From an uncultured Streptococcus sp. (GTDB lineage Bacteria > Bacillota > Bacilli > Lactobacillales > Streptococcaceae): a stretch of 64,000 nt of DNA. Location: assembly GCA_934229725.1 (NCBI GenBank), contig CAKQDX010000006.1, positions 1-64,000 of the forward strand, written 5' to 3'. Shown one piece after another: positions 1 through 8,435 of this stretch (its first letter is position 1; each line of letters starts with the position of its first letter). The notes beneath the pieces are model-generated. The model was not told the DNA's origin and ran no database searches. It saw only the letters and a list, made by a program, of their open reading frames with translations. The position numbers were made by a program, and so were the translations under genes.

Positions 1-800
1 AGACACCAAAAAGTGAAGTAGACTCAAGCGCTCCGGTTTCCGAGGCTTCTAACAGTGAAGTGAACTCTGAGACCTCATCATCAGAGTCACCAAAGAGTGA
101 AGTTAGTTCAACTACGCCAGCCTCTGAGTCACCAAAGAATGAGGAAACTTCAGTAGCTTCATCTACGAGTCAGGTTGATGTAGCCATTACCTCTGACAGT
201 CCAGAAAAAACTTCAGGTTCAGAAAGCACACAAAAGGATCCGATAAGCGAGGTTTCTTCAGAAGTTATTGAAAAGGGCTCAACAAGTCAGATTGCTGTTA
301 AAGTCTCTGAAGCACCAACTACAGCAAGTACATCTGAAGTTGTCAGCATTTTGCCAAATAGTCAGATAGCTTATAATGACGACCTAAAAACCCCTGTAAC
401 AAGTAGTCAGTTGGCTTCAGAAACCATTCCTTATCATTCTCTCTTGAATGCGAAATCAGTGGATGTTATTGCAAGTAAAGTCATGGCGGTTATGGCATCT
501 GAAACATTAGCCTCAGAAGCGGCAACACTTGCAAGCTCTGAAGGTGCTATCAAAGAGATTAGCAGCGATTTGTCAGAATTGGCGGAAAACAAGAAGGATG
601 ACAAACCAGAGAATGTCGCACGTATTGATAAAAAAACTGAAGCTAGACAGGTAGCTAAGGCATCAGGTAGTCAAGAAAGCTCTTCAAAAGAGCAAGGTAA
701 GTCGAATACTGCAACAGTTCTATTCCTTGTCGGGATTGGTGCAGCATTAAGCTTATCAACAGTTTACCTTACAAAGCATGGTAAGAAAGTCAGTAAATAA
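1..800 (+). CDS. Ser-rich cell-surface protein, C-terminal part (5' end outside window)
   Basis: The frame is open from base 3 with no start needed inside the window, so this is the tail of a longer protein. The visible part is rich in Ser, Glu, Thr and Ala and has short degenerate repeats of the type SPKSEV / SPKNEE near its beginning, as in stalk regions of streptococcal surface proteins. It ends with a hydrophobic segment of about 20 residues (TATVLFLVGIGAALSLSTVY) and a basic tail (KHGKKVSK), which is the layout of a wall-sorting or membrane-anchor end. No LPXTG-type motif precedes the hydrophobic segment. By inference it is membrane-held or carries a degenerate sorting signal. The function of the missing N-terminal region cannot be read. 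Confidence 0.75.
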   Translation, partial: TPKSEVDSSAPVSEASNSEVNSETSSSESPKSEVSSTTPASESPKNEETSVASSTSQVDVAITSDSPEKTSGSESTQKDPISEVSSEVIEKGSTSQIAVKVSEAPTTASTSEVVSILPNSQIAYNDDLKTPVTSSQLASETIPYHSLLNAKSVDVIASKVMAVMASETLASEAATLASSEGAIKEISSDLSELAENKKDDKPENVARIDKKTEARQVAKASGSQESSSKEQGKSNTATVLFLVGIGAALSLSTVYLTKHGKKVSK

Positions 801-811
801 TAAGTAGGAAG

Positions 812-835
812 CATCCAAGAAATGGGATGTTTTTT
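812..835 (+). terminator. Terminator of the surface-protein gene
   Basis: CATCC (812-816) pairs with GGATG (825-829) and is followed by six T. The stem is only 5 bp, so it is a modest terminator, but it lies 11 bases after the stop codon. Confidence 0.55.
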
Positions 836-933
836 ACATATGAAAAACACCAACAAATCAAACGTCGTTACTATGTCAGAAGCAGACGCCATCTCCCTAG
901 GCAAACGACACACAACTAAAGAATGATGAAGAG

Positions 934-957
934 CTGGACAAGATGTCCAGTTTTTTT
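934..957 (+). terminator. Rho-independent terminator
   Basis: This is a perfect 6-bp GC-rich stem, CTGGAC/GTCCAG, with a 5-base loop and a seven-T tail. Confidence 0.8.
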
Positions 958-998
958 CGTAAAATGGTTTCACATTTCACCACTTTTGTCTGAAAATT

Positions 999-1007
999 TG
1001 ATATACT
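999..1007 (+). promoter_or_regulatory. Extended -10 promoter of lemA-htpX
   Basis: TG at 999-1000, one base, then TATACT at 1002-1007. No good -35 is seen, which fits an extended -10 promoter. The leader to lemA is about 60 bases with a normal AAAGGAAA ribosome site. Confidence 0.6.
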
Positions 1008-1076
1008 GAGTCTATTAAAACACTTAAAAGGATAGTTATTTGAACTCTTTTTAAGTTATAAGAAAGGAAACTAACT

Positions 1077-1637
1077 ATGATTTGGATTATTATCGCCATT
1101 ATCGTTGTTCTTGTGATTTTTGTTATTGCAAGTTATAACGGCTTGGTTAAAAGCCGTATGCAGACTAAGGAGGCCTGGAGTCAAATTGATGTTCAATTGA
1201 AACGTCGTAATGATCTCCTTCCTAACTTGATTGAAACCGTTAAAGGTTACGCTAAATATGAAGGTTCAACACTTGAAAAAGTAGCAGAGCTTCGTAATCA
1301 AGTAGCAGCAGCGACATCCCCTGCAGCAGCTATGCGTGCCAGTGATGAATTGACACGTCAGGTTTCTGGCATCTTTGCGGTAGCTGAAAGTTACCCTGAC
1401 CTTAAGGCTAGTGCCAACTTCAGCCAGCTTCAAGAAGAGTTGACAAACACTGAAAATAAAATTGCCTACTCACGTCAACTTTATAACAGTGTGACAAGTA
1501 ACTACAATGTAAAATTGGAAACATTCCCAAGCAATGTTATTGCCAAAATGTTTAGCTTTAAGGCTGCTGAATTCCTTGAAACACCTGAAGCAGAAAAAGC
1601 TGTTCCTAAGGTTGATTTCAGTGGATTAGGTAACTAA
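1077..1637 (+). CDS. lemA: LemA family membrane protein
   Basis: The 186-residue protein has an N-terminal membrane helix (residues 2-20, all Ile/Val/Leu) followed by the conserved LemA helical block ([15 protein letters not shown], then [17 protein letters not shown]). LemA proteins sit in the membrane with an extracellular N-terminus; their molecular role is poorly defined. The gene starts 10 bases after an AAAGGAAA site. The stop is one base before the htpX start, so the two are co-transcribed, the standard pairing in streptococci. By inference the pair works together in membrane-protein quality control or an envelope stress response. Confidence 0.9.
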   Translation: MIWIIIAIIVVLVIFVIASYNGLVKSRMQTKEAWSQIDVQLKRRNDLLPNLIETVKGYAKYEGSTLEKVAELRNQVAAATSPAAAMRASDELTRQVSGIFAVAESYPDLKASANFSQLQEELTNTENKIAYSRQLYNSVTSNYNVKLETFPSNVIAKMFSFKAAEFLETPEAEKAVPKVDFSGLGN

Positions 1638-1638
1638 T

Positions 1639-2538
1639 ATGTTATTTGATCAAATCGCTCGAAATAAGAGAAGGACATGGCTTTTGCTTTTGGTCTTTTT
1701 CCTCTTGTTGGGTCTTGTTGGCTATGCTGTTGGTTATCTTTGGCTAGGTTCTGGTTATGGTGGATTGATTCTTGCCTTGGTTATCGGTTTCATCTATGCT
1801 GTGACCATGATTTTTCAGTCAACCAATCTTGTAATGGCCATGAATGGTGCACAAGAAGTGGATGAACAAACGGCTCCAGATCTTTACCATGTGGTTGAGG
1901 ACATGGCCATGGTGGCACAAATTCCCATGCCACGTGTCTTTATTGTCAACGATCCTTCAATGAATGCTTTTGCGACTGGCTCTAGTCCTCAGAATGCTGC
2001 AGTAGCTGCTACAACAGGTCTCCTTGCGGTTATGAATCGTGAGGAACTTGAGGGAGTTATGGGACATGAAGTAAGCCATATTCGCAACTACGACATTCGT
2101 ATTTCTACCATTGCAGTGGCCTTGGCTTCTGCCATTACCATGTTAGCCGGAATGGCACGCAATATGATGTTTTGGGGTGGCGGTCGCCGTAGGAGTGATG
2201 ATGATCGTGATGGAGGCAGTGGTTTGGAGATTATTCTTCTCATTGTTTCCTTAATCTCTATTATCTTGGCACCTTTGGCAGCCACCTTGGTTCAACTGGC
2301 CATTTCACGTCAGCGTGAATTTTTGGCTGATGCTTCTAGTGTTGAATTGACACGGAACCCTCAAGGAATGATAAATGCCTTGCTTAAGCTTGATAACAGT
2401 GCTCCTATGCAACATCACGTCGATGACGCCAGTGCTGCGCTTTATATCAATGACCCTAAAAAGGAATCTGGTTTGCAGAAGCTCTTTTACACTCACCCAC
2501 CAATCTCAGAACGGGTGGAACGCTTAAGACATATGTAA
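1639..2538 (+). CDS. htpX: HtpX membrane zinc metalloprotease (M48)
   Basis: The 299-residue protein has two N-terminal membrane helices (about 13-32 and 42-60), the zinc motif HEVSH at 143-147, two further helices (about 155-175 and 196-220) and the third zinc ligand E227 in REFLADASS. This is the full M48B layout. HtpX degrades misfolded or damaged membrane proteins with its active site facing the cytosol. It follows lemA after a single base, so translation is probably coupled. The Arg/Asp-rich loop after residue 180 is the usual variable insertion. Confidence 0.95.
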   Translation: MLFDQIARNKRRTWLLLLVFFLLLGLVGYAVGYLWLGSGYGGLILALVIGFIYAVTMIFQSTNLVMAMNGAQEVDEQTAPDLYHVVEDMAMVAQIPMPRVFIVNDPSMNAFATGSSPQNAAVAATTGLLAVMNREELEGVMGHEVSHIRNYDIRISTIAVALASAITMLAGMARNMMFWGGGRRRSDDDRDGGSGLEIILLIVSLISIILAPLAATLVQLAISRQREFLADASSVELTRNPQGMINALLKLDNSAPMQHHVDDASAALYINDPKKESGLQKLFYTHPPISERVERLRHM

Positions 2539-2546
2539 AAAATGAG

Positions 2547-2582
2547 AGACTGACGGCGCTAATGGTGTGGTTGGTCTTTTTT
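2547..2582 (+). terminator. Terminator of lemA-htpX
   Basis: AGACTGAC (2547-2554) pairs with GTTGGTCT (2570-2577), with two G-U pairs, and runs into a T tract. Confidence 0.6.
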
Positions 2583-2651
2583 AATTGCAAGACTACCATT
2601 ATTTTCTAATCAAATAAGTTTGGTGCATACCTAGCCAAGCCAATTTATTTT

Positions 2652-2660
2652 TGGCATAAT
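2652..2660 (+). promoter_or_regulatory. Extended -10 promoter giving a leaderless ECF S-component mRNA
   Basis: TG-G-CATAAT ends at 2660 and the ATG begins at 2667, six bases later. Initiation 6-7 bases after the -10 puts the 5' end at or beside the start codon. AGAGGT touches the ATG, too close to act as a Shine-Dalgarno. Confidence 0.55.
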
Positions 2661-2666
2661 AGAGGT

Positions 2667-3140
2667 ATGAAATTCTCAGTTCAACGAATGACACGTATTG
2701 CCATTCTAACAGCACTGGCCATTGGATTACGGTCAGCTTTTATAGGGCTTCCCAATATTCAGCCTATAACAGCTATGTTTTTTGTCGCTGTTCTTTATTT
2801 GGGTTTGGTGGATGGCCTACTCATTATGGCCCTAACCATGGCTATCTCGGGCTTTTTATATGGCTTTGGTCCTTGGGTTTTTAATCAGATTTTGACTTTT
2901 GGAGTGTTAATGGCTCTTTGGAGTTTGATTGCACCTCGAGTATCATTGGTTTGGCAGATTGTTTTGGTAACCATTTTGTCCTTTCTCTATGGTGTTTTAA
3001 TGGATTATGGGTATGGTCTTCTGTTCAAGAGTGGCTTGACCTTCGTTGTCTCAGGTCTACTTTATGACACTTACCATGCAGTATCAACACTGTTATTCTA
3101 TCCATTTATCCAGTCTATTTTTAGGAGGTTTGTAAAATGA
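2667..3140 (+). CDS. ECF transporter S component (substrate-specific membrane subunit)
   Basis: The 157-residue, strongly hydrophobic protein has five or six membrane helices and an N-terminal RMTRIAILTALAIGLR segment, the Arg/Ala-rich first helix typical of ECF S components. Such subunits bind a vitamin or metal and share the EcfA-EcfA'-EcfT energising module, which is encoded elsewhere. The gene overlaps the next lipoprotein gene by 4 bases (ATGA). The substrate cannot be read from the sequence; the DUF4430 partner, a domain also found in transcobalamin-like proteins, weakly suggests a corrinoid or similar cofactor. No riboswitch is seen upstream. Confidence 0.75.
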   Translation: MKFSVQRMTRIAILTALAIGLRSAFIGLPNIQPITAMFFVAVLYLGLVDGLLIMALTMAISGFLYGFGPWVFNQILTFGVLMALWSLIAPRVSLVWQIVLVTILSFLYGVLMDYGYGLLFKSGLTFVVSGLLYDTYHAVSTLLFYPFIQSIFRRFVK

Positions 3141-3529
3141 AAAAAATATTGTCATATATGGTTCTTGCCCTTTCTCTTGTCACCTTAGTTGCATGTGGTA
3201 AAAGCGAAGCAGCTAAGCTCACAAGAACAAGTAGCCAGCAGTCTCAGAGTCAAGGCAAGGTAACCTTGATTTTGAAAACAGAAAAAGAAAGTAAGAAGAA
3301 AGCAGTAAATATCCAAAAAGGTGATACTGTTCTTGATGTCTTGGAAGAAGTTTATCCAGTCCAAGAAAATGATGGTTTTATTACTGAGATTGACGGTATT
3401 TCTCAAGATAAAGACAAGGGCATCTATTGGATGTTTGATGTCAATGGCAAGTTAGGTGAGAAAGCCGCTAATCAACTTAAAGTTGAAAACGGTGATGAAA
3501 TCAAATTCTACCAAGAGAAATATAATTAA
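3137..3529 (+). CDS. DUF4430-domain lipoprotein
   Basis: The 130-residue protein begins with a lipoprotein signal: basic start, hydrophobic stretch and lipobox LVAC with the lipidated Cys at residue 20. After a Ser/Gln linker the domain at about 41-130 (GDTVLDVLEEVYPVQ, GIYWMFDVNGK, LKVENGDEIKFYQ) matches the DUF4430 pattern, related to the C-terminal domain of transcobalamin and intrinsic factor. It overlaps the S-component gene by 4 bases. By inference it is a surface-bound partner that captures the ligand for the ECF transporter. A terminator follows at once. Confidence 0.75.
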   Translation: MKKILSYMVLALSLVTLVACGKSEAAKLTRTSSQQSQSQGKVTLILKTEKESKKKAVNIQKGDTVLDVLEEVYPVQENDGFITEIDGISQDKDKGIYWMFDVNGKLGEKAANQLKVENGDEIKFYQEKYN

Positions 3530-3560
3530 GATTCTGGGCTCTGTTTCAGAGTCTTTTTTT
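3528..3560 (+). terminator. Terminator of the ECF-lipoprotein operon
   Basis: AAGATTCTG (3528-3536) pairs with CAGAGTCTT (3547-3555), a 9-bp stem with one G-U pair, followed by a T run. The hairpin starts at the stop codon. Confidence 0.8.
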
Positions 3561-3643
3561 AATAAAGTTCGGAAATAGGAGCAAGATGTTTTTCAAAAAA
3601 GTCCGAAGATTCCCAAAGAACTGACGATTTACAGAAAAAATAG

Positions 3644-3671
3644 TTTACTTTTGTTTTAAAAGTGATATGAT
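3644..3671 (+). promoter_or_regulatory. Promoter of ppc
   Basis: Likely -35 TTTACT (3644-3649) and -10 TATGAT (3666-3671), 16 bases apart. A strong AAGGAG site follows at 3692-3697. Confidence 0.5.
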
Positions 3672-3705
3672 AAAAGGGTACTACATAAAGTAAGGAGAAT
3701 ACGGT

Positions 3706-6528
3706 TTGGCTTTTAACAAATTGGAAAGCAGTAACAACCAGGAAATCATCTCTGAAGAAGTTGGTATCTTGAAAGAATTGTTGGATGATGCAACAAGAGG
3801 CATGGCTGGAGAGCAAGGCCTCACAACTATCCGACATTTGGTTGAACTTTATGATGAAGGTGACTATGTGGCCCTTACACAAGCCATTTCAAAAATGACA
3901 AATGATGATATGGTCGTGGCATCACGCTATTTCTCTTTGTTGCCTCTTTTGATTAACATCTCTGAGGACGTTGACTTGGCTTATGAAGTTAACCACAAAA
4001 ATAATATTGACGAAACCTACCTTGGTAAGTTGTCTGAGACTTTTGATGTTGTCGCTGAAAGTGACAATGCGCGTGACATTCTTGAACATGTTAATGTCGT
4101 GCCAGTATTGACAGCTCACCCAACTCAGGTTCAACGTAAAACAATGCTTGAATTGACTAACCATATTCACGAACTTCTCCGTAAGCATCGTGATGTGAAG
4201 GCTGGTCTTATTAACAAGGACAAATGGTATGCGGATTTGCGTCGTTATGTGGAAATCATGATGCAAACTGATATCATTCGTGAAAAGAAACTTAAGGTTA
4301 AAAACGAAATCACTAACGTTATGGAGTATTACAACTCCTCATTGATTAAGGCGATTACAAACCTATCGCGCGAATTCAAACGTTTAGCTGTTGAAAAAGG
4401 AATCGAACTTGATAATCCAACACCTATTACAATGGGTATGTGGATTGGTGGTGACCGTGATGGGAACCCATTTGTAACAGCAGAAACCCTCAAACTTTCT
4501 GCAACGGTTCAAAGTGAAGTTATCCTCAATTACTATATTGAAAAAGTTGATAACCTTTACCGTTCATTCTCACTCTCATCACGTTTGACTGAAGTTTCAG
4601 AAACAGTAGCAGAAATGGCGAAACATTCTCCAGATACATCAGTTTATCGTGAAAATGAACCTTATCGTCGTGCTTTCAGTTACATTCAATCTAAATTGAT
4701 TCAAACGCTTCTTTTCTTCAAAGAAGGTAACTTTAACAAGGAAAGAGTTTCTAAACGTCTTTCTGAAAAGGTTAGCCTCGGTTCAGTCTCAACTGGTGAA
4801 GTTGTAGCTGATTACGTGCAACAACGTCTCAGCCAAAGTCTTCAAGCTGTCTCTCAACAAACGACTGAATTTTATGAAACAGCTGAAGCTTTCCATGATG
4901 ACCTTTTGGCAATCAAAAATTCACTTCTTGAAAATGACGATGCTGTCTTGATTTCAGGTGATTTCGAAGAGCTTCTTCAAGCAGTGGAAGTCTTTGGTTT
5001 CTATCTGGCTACAATTGATATGCGTCAAGACTCAAGTGTTCACGAAACTTGTGTTGCTGAGTTGCTTAAGTCAGCAAACATTGTTGATAATTATAGTGAG
5101 TTGACTGAGGTTGAAAAAGTTGCCGTTCTTCTTAAGGAATTGCAAGAAGATCCTCGTACTTTGTCATCAACTAATGTGCCTAAGTCTGAAATCCTTGAAA
5201 AAGAATTGTCTATCTTCCGCACAGCTCGTCTTTTGAAAGACCATATTGGTGAAGATGTGATCAAACAACATATCATTTCTCATACTGAAAGTGTATCTGA
5301 TATGTTTGAATTGGCTATCTTGCTTAAAGAAGTTGGTTTGGTTGATACAGAACGTGCACGTGTCCAAATCGTTCCTCTCTTTGAAACTATCGAAGACTTG
5401 GAAAATTCTAACGATATTATGAAACAATATCTTGGCTATGATATTGTTAAACGTTGGATTAAAAATAGTAACAATTACCAAGAAATCATGTTGGGTTACT
5501 CAGACTCTAACAAAGATGGTGGTTACTTGTCATCTGGTTGGACCCTCTACAAGGCTCAAAATGAATTGACTAAGATTGGGGAAGAACGTGGTATTAAGAT
5601 TACCTTCTTCCATGGTCGTGGTGGTACTGTTGGCCGTGGTGGTGGCCCATCATATGATGCCATTACTTCTCAACCATTTGGTACAATCAAAGACCGTATC
5701 CGCTTGACTGAACAAGGTGAGGTTATCGGTAATAAATATGGTAACAAGGATGCTGCTTACTACAATCTTGAAATGTTGGTTTCAGCTGCCCTTGACCGTA
5801 TGGTGACACGCCAAATTGCCGATCCAGAAGAATTGGTTGATTTCCGTGAAATTATGGACGGCATTGTTCACGATTCAAATGTTATTTATCGTGACCTTGT
5901 CTTTGGTAATGAACATTTCTACGATTACTTCTTTGAAGCTAGTCCTATCAAAGAAGTGTCAAGTTTGAATATTGGTTCTCGTCCAGCTGCTCGTAAGACT
6001 ATCACTGAAATTTCTGGTCTTCGTGCCATCCCTTGGGTATTCTCATGGTCACAAAACCGTATCATGTTCCCAGGTTGGTATGGGGTTGGTTCAGCCTTCA
6101 ATCATTATATTCAAGCTGAAGAAGGTAACCTTGAAAAACTTCAACATATGTTTGAAACATGGCCATTCTTCCGTTCACTCTTGTCGAATGTTGACATGGT
6201 ACTTTCAAAATCAGATATGAATATTGCCTTCCACTATGCACAATTGGCGAAAGATGAAGAAGTCCGTAGTGTCTTCGATATTATCTTGGATGAATGGCAA
6301 TTGACTAAGAATGTTATTCTTGCTATTGAAAATCATGATGGTTTCCTTGATGAAAGCCCATCACTTAAAGCAAGTCTAGACTTCCGCTTGCCATACTTCA
6401 ATGTTTTGAACTACATCCAAATTGAATTGATTAAACGTCTTCGTAACAATGATTTGACTGATGACGAAATTAGCCTTATCCATATTTCTATTAATGGTAT
6501 TGCAACAGGTCTTCGTAACTCAGGTTAA
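3706..6528 (+). CDS. ppc: Phosphoenolpyruvate carboxylase
   Basis: The 940-residue protein is a full-length PEP carboxylase, which converts PEP and bicarbonate to oxaloacetate. Visible signatures are VLTAHPTQ with the catalytic His, [24 protein letters not shown] (the glycine-rich catalytic loop) and the C-terminal TGLRNSG end. The start is TTG at 3706, chosen because AAGGAG lies 9 bases upstream and the product begins [15 protein letters not shown]; no ATG fits better. The gene has its own promoter and terminator. The oxaloacetate made here feeds citrate synthase (34979) and aspartate synthesis. Confidence 0.97.
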   Translation: MAFNKLESSNNQEIISEEVGILKELLDDATRGMAGEQGLTTIRHLVELYDEGDYVALTQAISKMTNDDMVVASRYFSLLPLLINISEDVDLAYEVNHKNNIDETYLGKLSETFDVVAESDNARDILEHVNVVPVLTAHPTQVQRKTMLELTNHIHELLRKHRDVKAGLINKDKWYADLRRYVEIMMQTDIIREKKLKVKNEITNVMEYYNSSLIKAITNLSREFKRLAVEKGIELDNPTPITMGMWIGGDRDGNPFVTAETLKLSATVQSEVILNYYIEKVDNLYRSFSLSSRLTEVSETVAEMAKHSPDTSVYRENEPYRRAFSYIQSKLIQTLLFFKEGNFNKERVSKRLSEKVSLGSVSTGEVVADYVQQRLSQSLQAVSQQTTEFYETAEAFHDDLLAIKNSLLENDDAVLISGDFEELLQAVEVFGFYLATIDMRQDSSVHETCVAELLKSANIVDNYSELTEVEKVAVLLKELQEDPRTLSSTNVPKSEILEKELSIFRTARLLKDHIGEDVIKQHIISHTESVSDMFELAILLKEVGLVDTERARVQIVPLFETIEDLENSNDIMKQYLGYDIVKRWIKNSNNYQEIMLGYSDSNKDGGYLSSGWTLYKAQNELTKIGEERGIKITFFHGRGGTVGRGGGPSYDAITSQPFGTIKDRIRLTEQGEVIGNKYGNKDAAYYNLEMLVSAALDRMVTRQIADPEELVDFREIMDGIVHDSNVIYRDLVFGNEHFYDYFFEASPIKEVSSLNIGSRPAARKTITEISGLRAIPWVFSWSQNRIMFPGWYGVGSAFNHYIQAEEGNLEKLQHMFETWPFFRSLLSNVDMVLSKSDMNIAFHYAQLAKDEEVRSVFDIILDEWQLTKNVILAIENHDGFLDESPSLKASLDFRLPYFNVLNYIQIELIKRLRNNDLTDDEISLIHISINGIATGLRNSG

Positions 6529-6546
6529 TCAAACAGACAAACTATT

Positions 6547-6573
6547 GCTCATCACTATTGTGGTGGGCTTTTT
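6547..6573 (+). terminator. Terminator of ppc
   Basis: GCTCATCAC (6547-6555), loop TATT, GTGGTGGGC (6560-6568), then five T; two G-U pairs in a 9-bp stem. Confidence 0.8.
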
Positions 6574-6589
6574 GTTATGACAAAATTTC

Positions 6590-6598
6590 TGTTATAAT
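6590..6598 (+). promoter_or_regulatory. Extended -10 promoter giving a leaderless holA mRNA
   Basis: TG-T-TATAAT ends at 6598; the ATG is at 6605 with exactly six bases between. There is no Shine-Dalgarno. Confidence 0.6.
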
Positions 6599-6604
6599 AA
6601 AACC

Positions 6605-7639
6605 ATGATTGCTATGGAAACCATTGAAAAGCTGTCCAAAGAATCCCTACCAACGTTAACAGTCTTAGCTGGTGAAGATTTGGGGCAGTATAGTCAAGCT
6701 AAAGAAACATTTTTAAAACAAATCGGTTTTGATCCCAGTGATTTGACCTATTCTTATTTTGATATGTCTGAGACGAACTATCAGGATGCTGAACTGGATT
6801 TAGAAAGTATGCCTTTTTTTGCGGATGAGAAGGTGGTCATTTTTGATCATTTCACAGATATGACCACATCAAAAAAATCCTATCTGGATGATAAGGAGCT
6901 AAAACGGCTTGAAAGTTATCTTCAGTCACCCGTGGAAACGACTCGACTTGTTTTAATGGCATCGGGTAAACTTGATGGTAAGCGTCGCTTAGTAAAACTC
7001 TTGAAGCGTGATGCCTTGGTACTTGAAACCAGTCCTCTAAAGGATGCGGAACTTAAAACGTATTTTCAAAAAAAAGCGCATCAAGAGGGACTTATTTTTG
7101 ATACAGGTGTTTTTGAGGAACTCCTAATCAAGTCAAATTTTGACTTTTCAGATGTTCAAAAAAACATGGCCTTTTTAAAGGGATACAAAGCGGAAGGAAA
7201 CATTTCATCCCAGGATATTGCTGAAGCTATTCCAAAGAGCTTGCAGGATAATATCTTTGACATGACCCAACTCCTTTTACGAGGTGACATTAATGGGGTA
7301 CGTGAACTGGTCCACGATTTGCGCCTTCAGGGAGAGGATGACATTAAGTTAATAGCGGTTATGTTGGGACAATTTCGCACCTATTTACAAGTGAAACTCC
7401 TATCGGCTCAAGGTAAAAGTGAACAGCAAATTGTCGTAAGCCTTTCGGATTATCTAGGACGTAAAGTTAATCCGTATCAGATTCGCTATGCTCTGAGAGA
7501 CAGTCGTCCATTATCTATAGAATTTTTGAAGACGAGCATCAAGAGTTTGATTGAGACTGATTATCAGATTAAAACTGGTACTTATGATAAAGAGTATTTG
7601 TTTGATTTAGCACTTCTGAAGATAGGCTCGCATCGTTAA
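6605..7639 (+). CDS. holA: DNA polymerase III delta subunit
   Basis: The 344-residue protein fits HolA in length and organisation: an N-terminal AAA-like domain (TVLAGEDLGQYSQAKETFL, VVIFDHFTDMTT, TTRLVLMASGKLDGKRRLVKLLK), a lid domain and a C-terminal helical domain (ISIEFLKTSIKSLIETDYQIKTG). Delta opens the beta clamp in the clamp-loader complex. The start at 6605 has no ribosome site and sits six bases after a TATAAT, so the mRNA looks leaderless; an in-frame ATG three codons later would not change this. No terminator separates it from sodA, but sodA has its own promoter. Confidence 0.88.
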   Translation: MIAMETIEKLSKESLPTLTVLAGEDLGQYSQAKETFLKQIGFDPSDLTYSYFDMSETNYQDAELDLESMPFFADEKVVIFDHFTDMTTSKKSYLDDKELKRLESYLQSPVETTRLVLMASGKLDGKRRLVKLLKRDALVLETSPLKDAELKTYFQKKAHQEGLIFDTGVFEELLIKSNFDFSDVQKNMAFLKGYKAEGNISSQDIAEAIPKSLQDNIFDMTQLLLRGDINGVRELVHDLRLQGEDDIKLIAVMLGQFRTYLQVKLLSAQGKSEQQIVVSLSDYLGRKVNPYQIRYALRDSRPLSIEFLKTSIKSLIETDYQIKTGTYDKEYLFDLALLKIGSHR

Positions 7640-7675
7640 TATTTGAGATTTTTAGTGATTTAGTAAGCAAATTTT

Positions 7676-7704
7676 TTGAAAGCTCTATCATTTTAGGGTA
7701 AAAT
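7676..7704 (+). promoter_or_regulatory. Promoter of sodA
   Basis: TTGAAA (7676-7681), 17-base spacer, TAAAAT (7699-7704). The ribosome site GAGGA is at 7721-7725. Confidence 0.7.
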
Positions 7705-7733
7705 GAAGAAAAAATGAAATGAGGACCTTTAAT

Positions 7734-8339
7734 ATGGCTATTATCCTTCCAGACCTTCCTTACGCTTATGATGCATTGGAACCATACATTGATGCTGAAA
7801 CAATGACTCTTCACCACGACAAACACCACGCAACTTACGTAGCAAATGCTAATGCTGCGCTTGAAAAACACCCTGAAATTGGTGAAGACCTTGAAGCGCT
7901 TTTGGCTGATGTCGAAAAAATTCCAGCAGATATTCGTCAAGCACTTATTAACAATGGTGGTGGACATCTTAACCACGCACTTTTCTGGGAACTTTTGTCA
8001 CCAGAAAAACAAGAACCAACTGCAGAAGTAGCAGCTGCTATTAACGAAGCTTTTGGTTCATTTGAAGCTTTCCAAGAAGCTTTCACTGCAGCAGCAACAA
8101 CTCGTTTTGGTTCAGGTTGGGCATGGCTTGTGGTTAACGCAGAAGGTAAACTTGAAGTTGTTTCAACTGCTAACCAAGATACACCAATCTCAGACGGTAA
8201 AAAACCAATCTTGGCACTTGACGTTTGGGAACATGCTTACTACCTAAACTACCGTAACGTACGTCCTAACTACATCAAAGCCTTCTTTGAAATCATCAAT
8301 TGGAATAAAGTTGCTGAGCTTTACGAAGCAGCTAAATAA
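7734..8339 (+). CDS. sodA: Superoxide dismutase (Mn/Fe)
   Basis: The 201-residue protein begins [17 protein letters not shown], the usual N-terminus of bacterial Mn/Fe SOD; the start at 7734 is preferred to an upstream in-frame ATG because GAGGACC lies 8 bases before it. Metal ligands are visible: His in MTLHHDKHH, His in [11 protein letters not shown], and Asp and His in [11 protein letters not shown]. It turns superoxide into peroxide and oxygen in the cytosol. The family in streptococci is Mn-dependent or cambialistic. It complements the peroxide-defence pair dpr-perR 2.3 kb downstream. Codon use is that of a highly expressed gene. Confidence 0.96.
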   Translation: MAIILPDLPYAYDALEPYIDAETMTLHHDKHHATYVANANAALEKHPEIGEDLEALLADVEKIPADIRQALINNGGGHLNHALFWELLSPEKQEPTAEVAAAINEAFGSFEAFQEAFTAAATTRFGSGWAWLVVNAEGKLEVVSTANQDTPISDGKKPILALDVWEHAYYLNYRNVRPNYIKAFFEIINWNKVAELYEAAK

Positions 8340-8346
8340 GTCTAGT

Positions 8347-8375
8347 ATCATCCTCATTCTTGAGGGTGATTTTTT
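8347..8375 (+). terminator. Terminator of sodA
   Basis: ATCATCCTCA (8347-8356), loop TTCT, TGAGGGTGAT (8361-8370) and a T run. Confidence 0.85.
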
Positions 8376-8435
8376 GTAATATGGCTGTAAAATCTCCTTG
8401 CTTTTTAGGGCATTATAGCTTAAACTATTATTGTT

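Larger units (their letters stand above)
836..1076 (+). other. Intergenic stretch: second terminator, tiny ORF, lemA promoter
   Basis: A 28-codon ORF (840-926, MKNTNKSNVV...) lies between two terminators and has no visible Shine-Dalgarno; I do not recognise it. A clean terminator follows: CTGGAC (934-939), loop AAGAT, GTCCAG (945-950), then seven T. An extended -10 promoter for lemA is at 999-1007 (TG-A-TATACT). Nothing else is evident. Confidence 0.5.

Noticed and set aside
2583..2666. Riboswitch (cobalamin or other) upstream of the ECF S-component
   Set aside because: The gap is under 90 bases, no conserved cobalamin-box or other aptamer core was seen, and the promoter lies right at the start codon.
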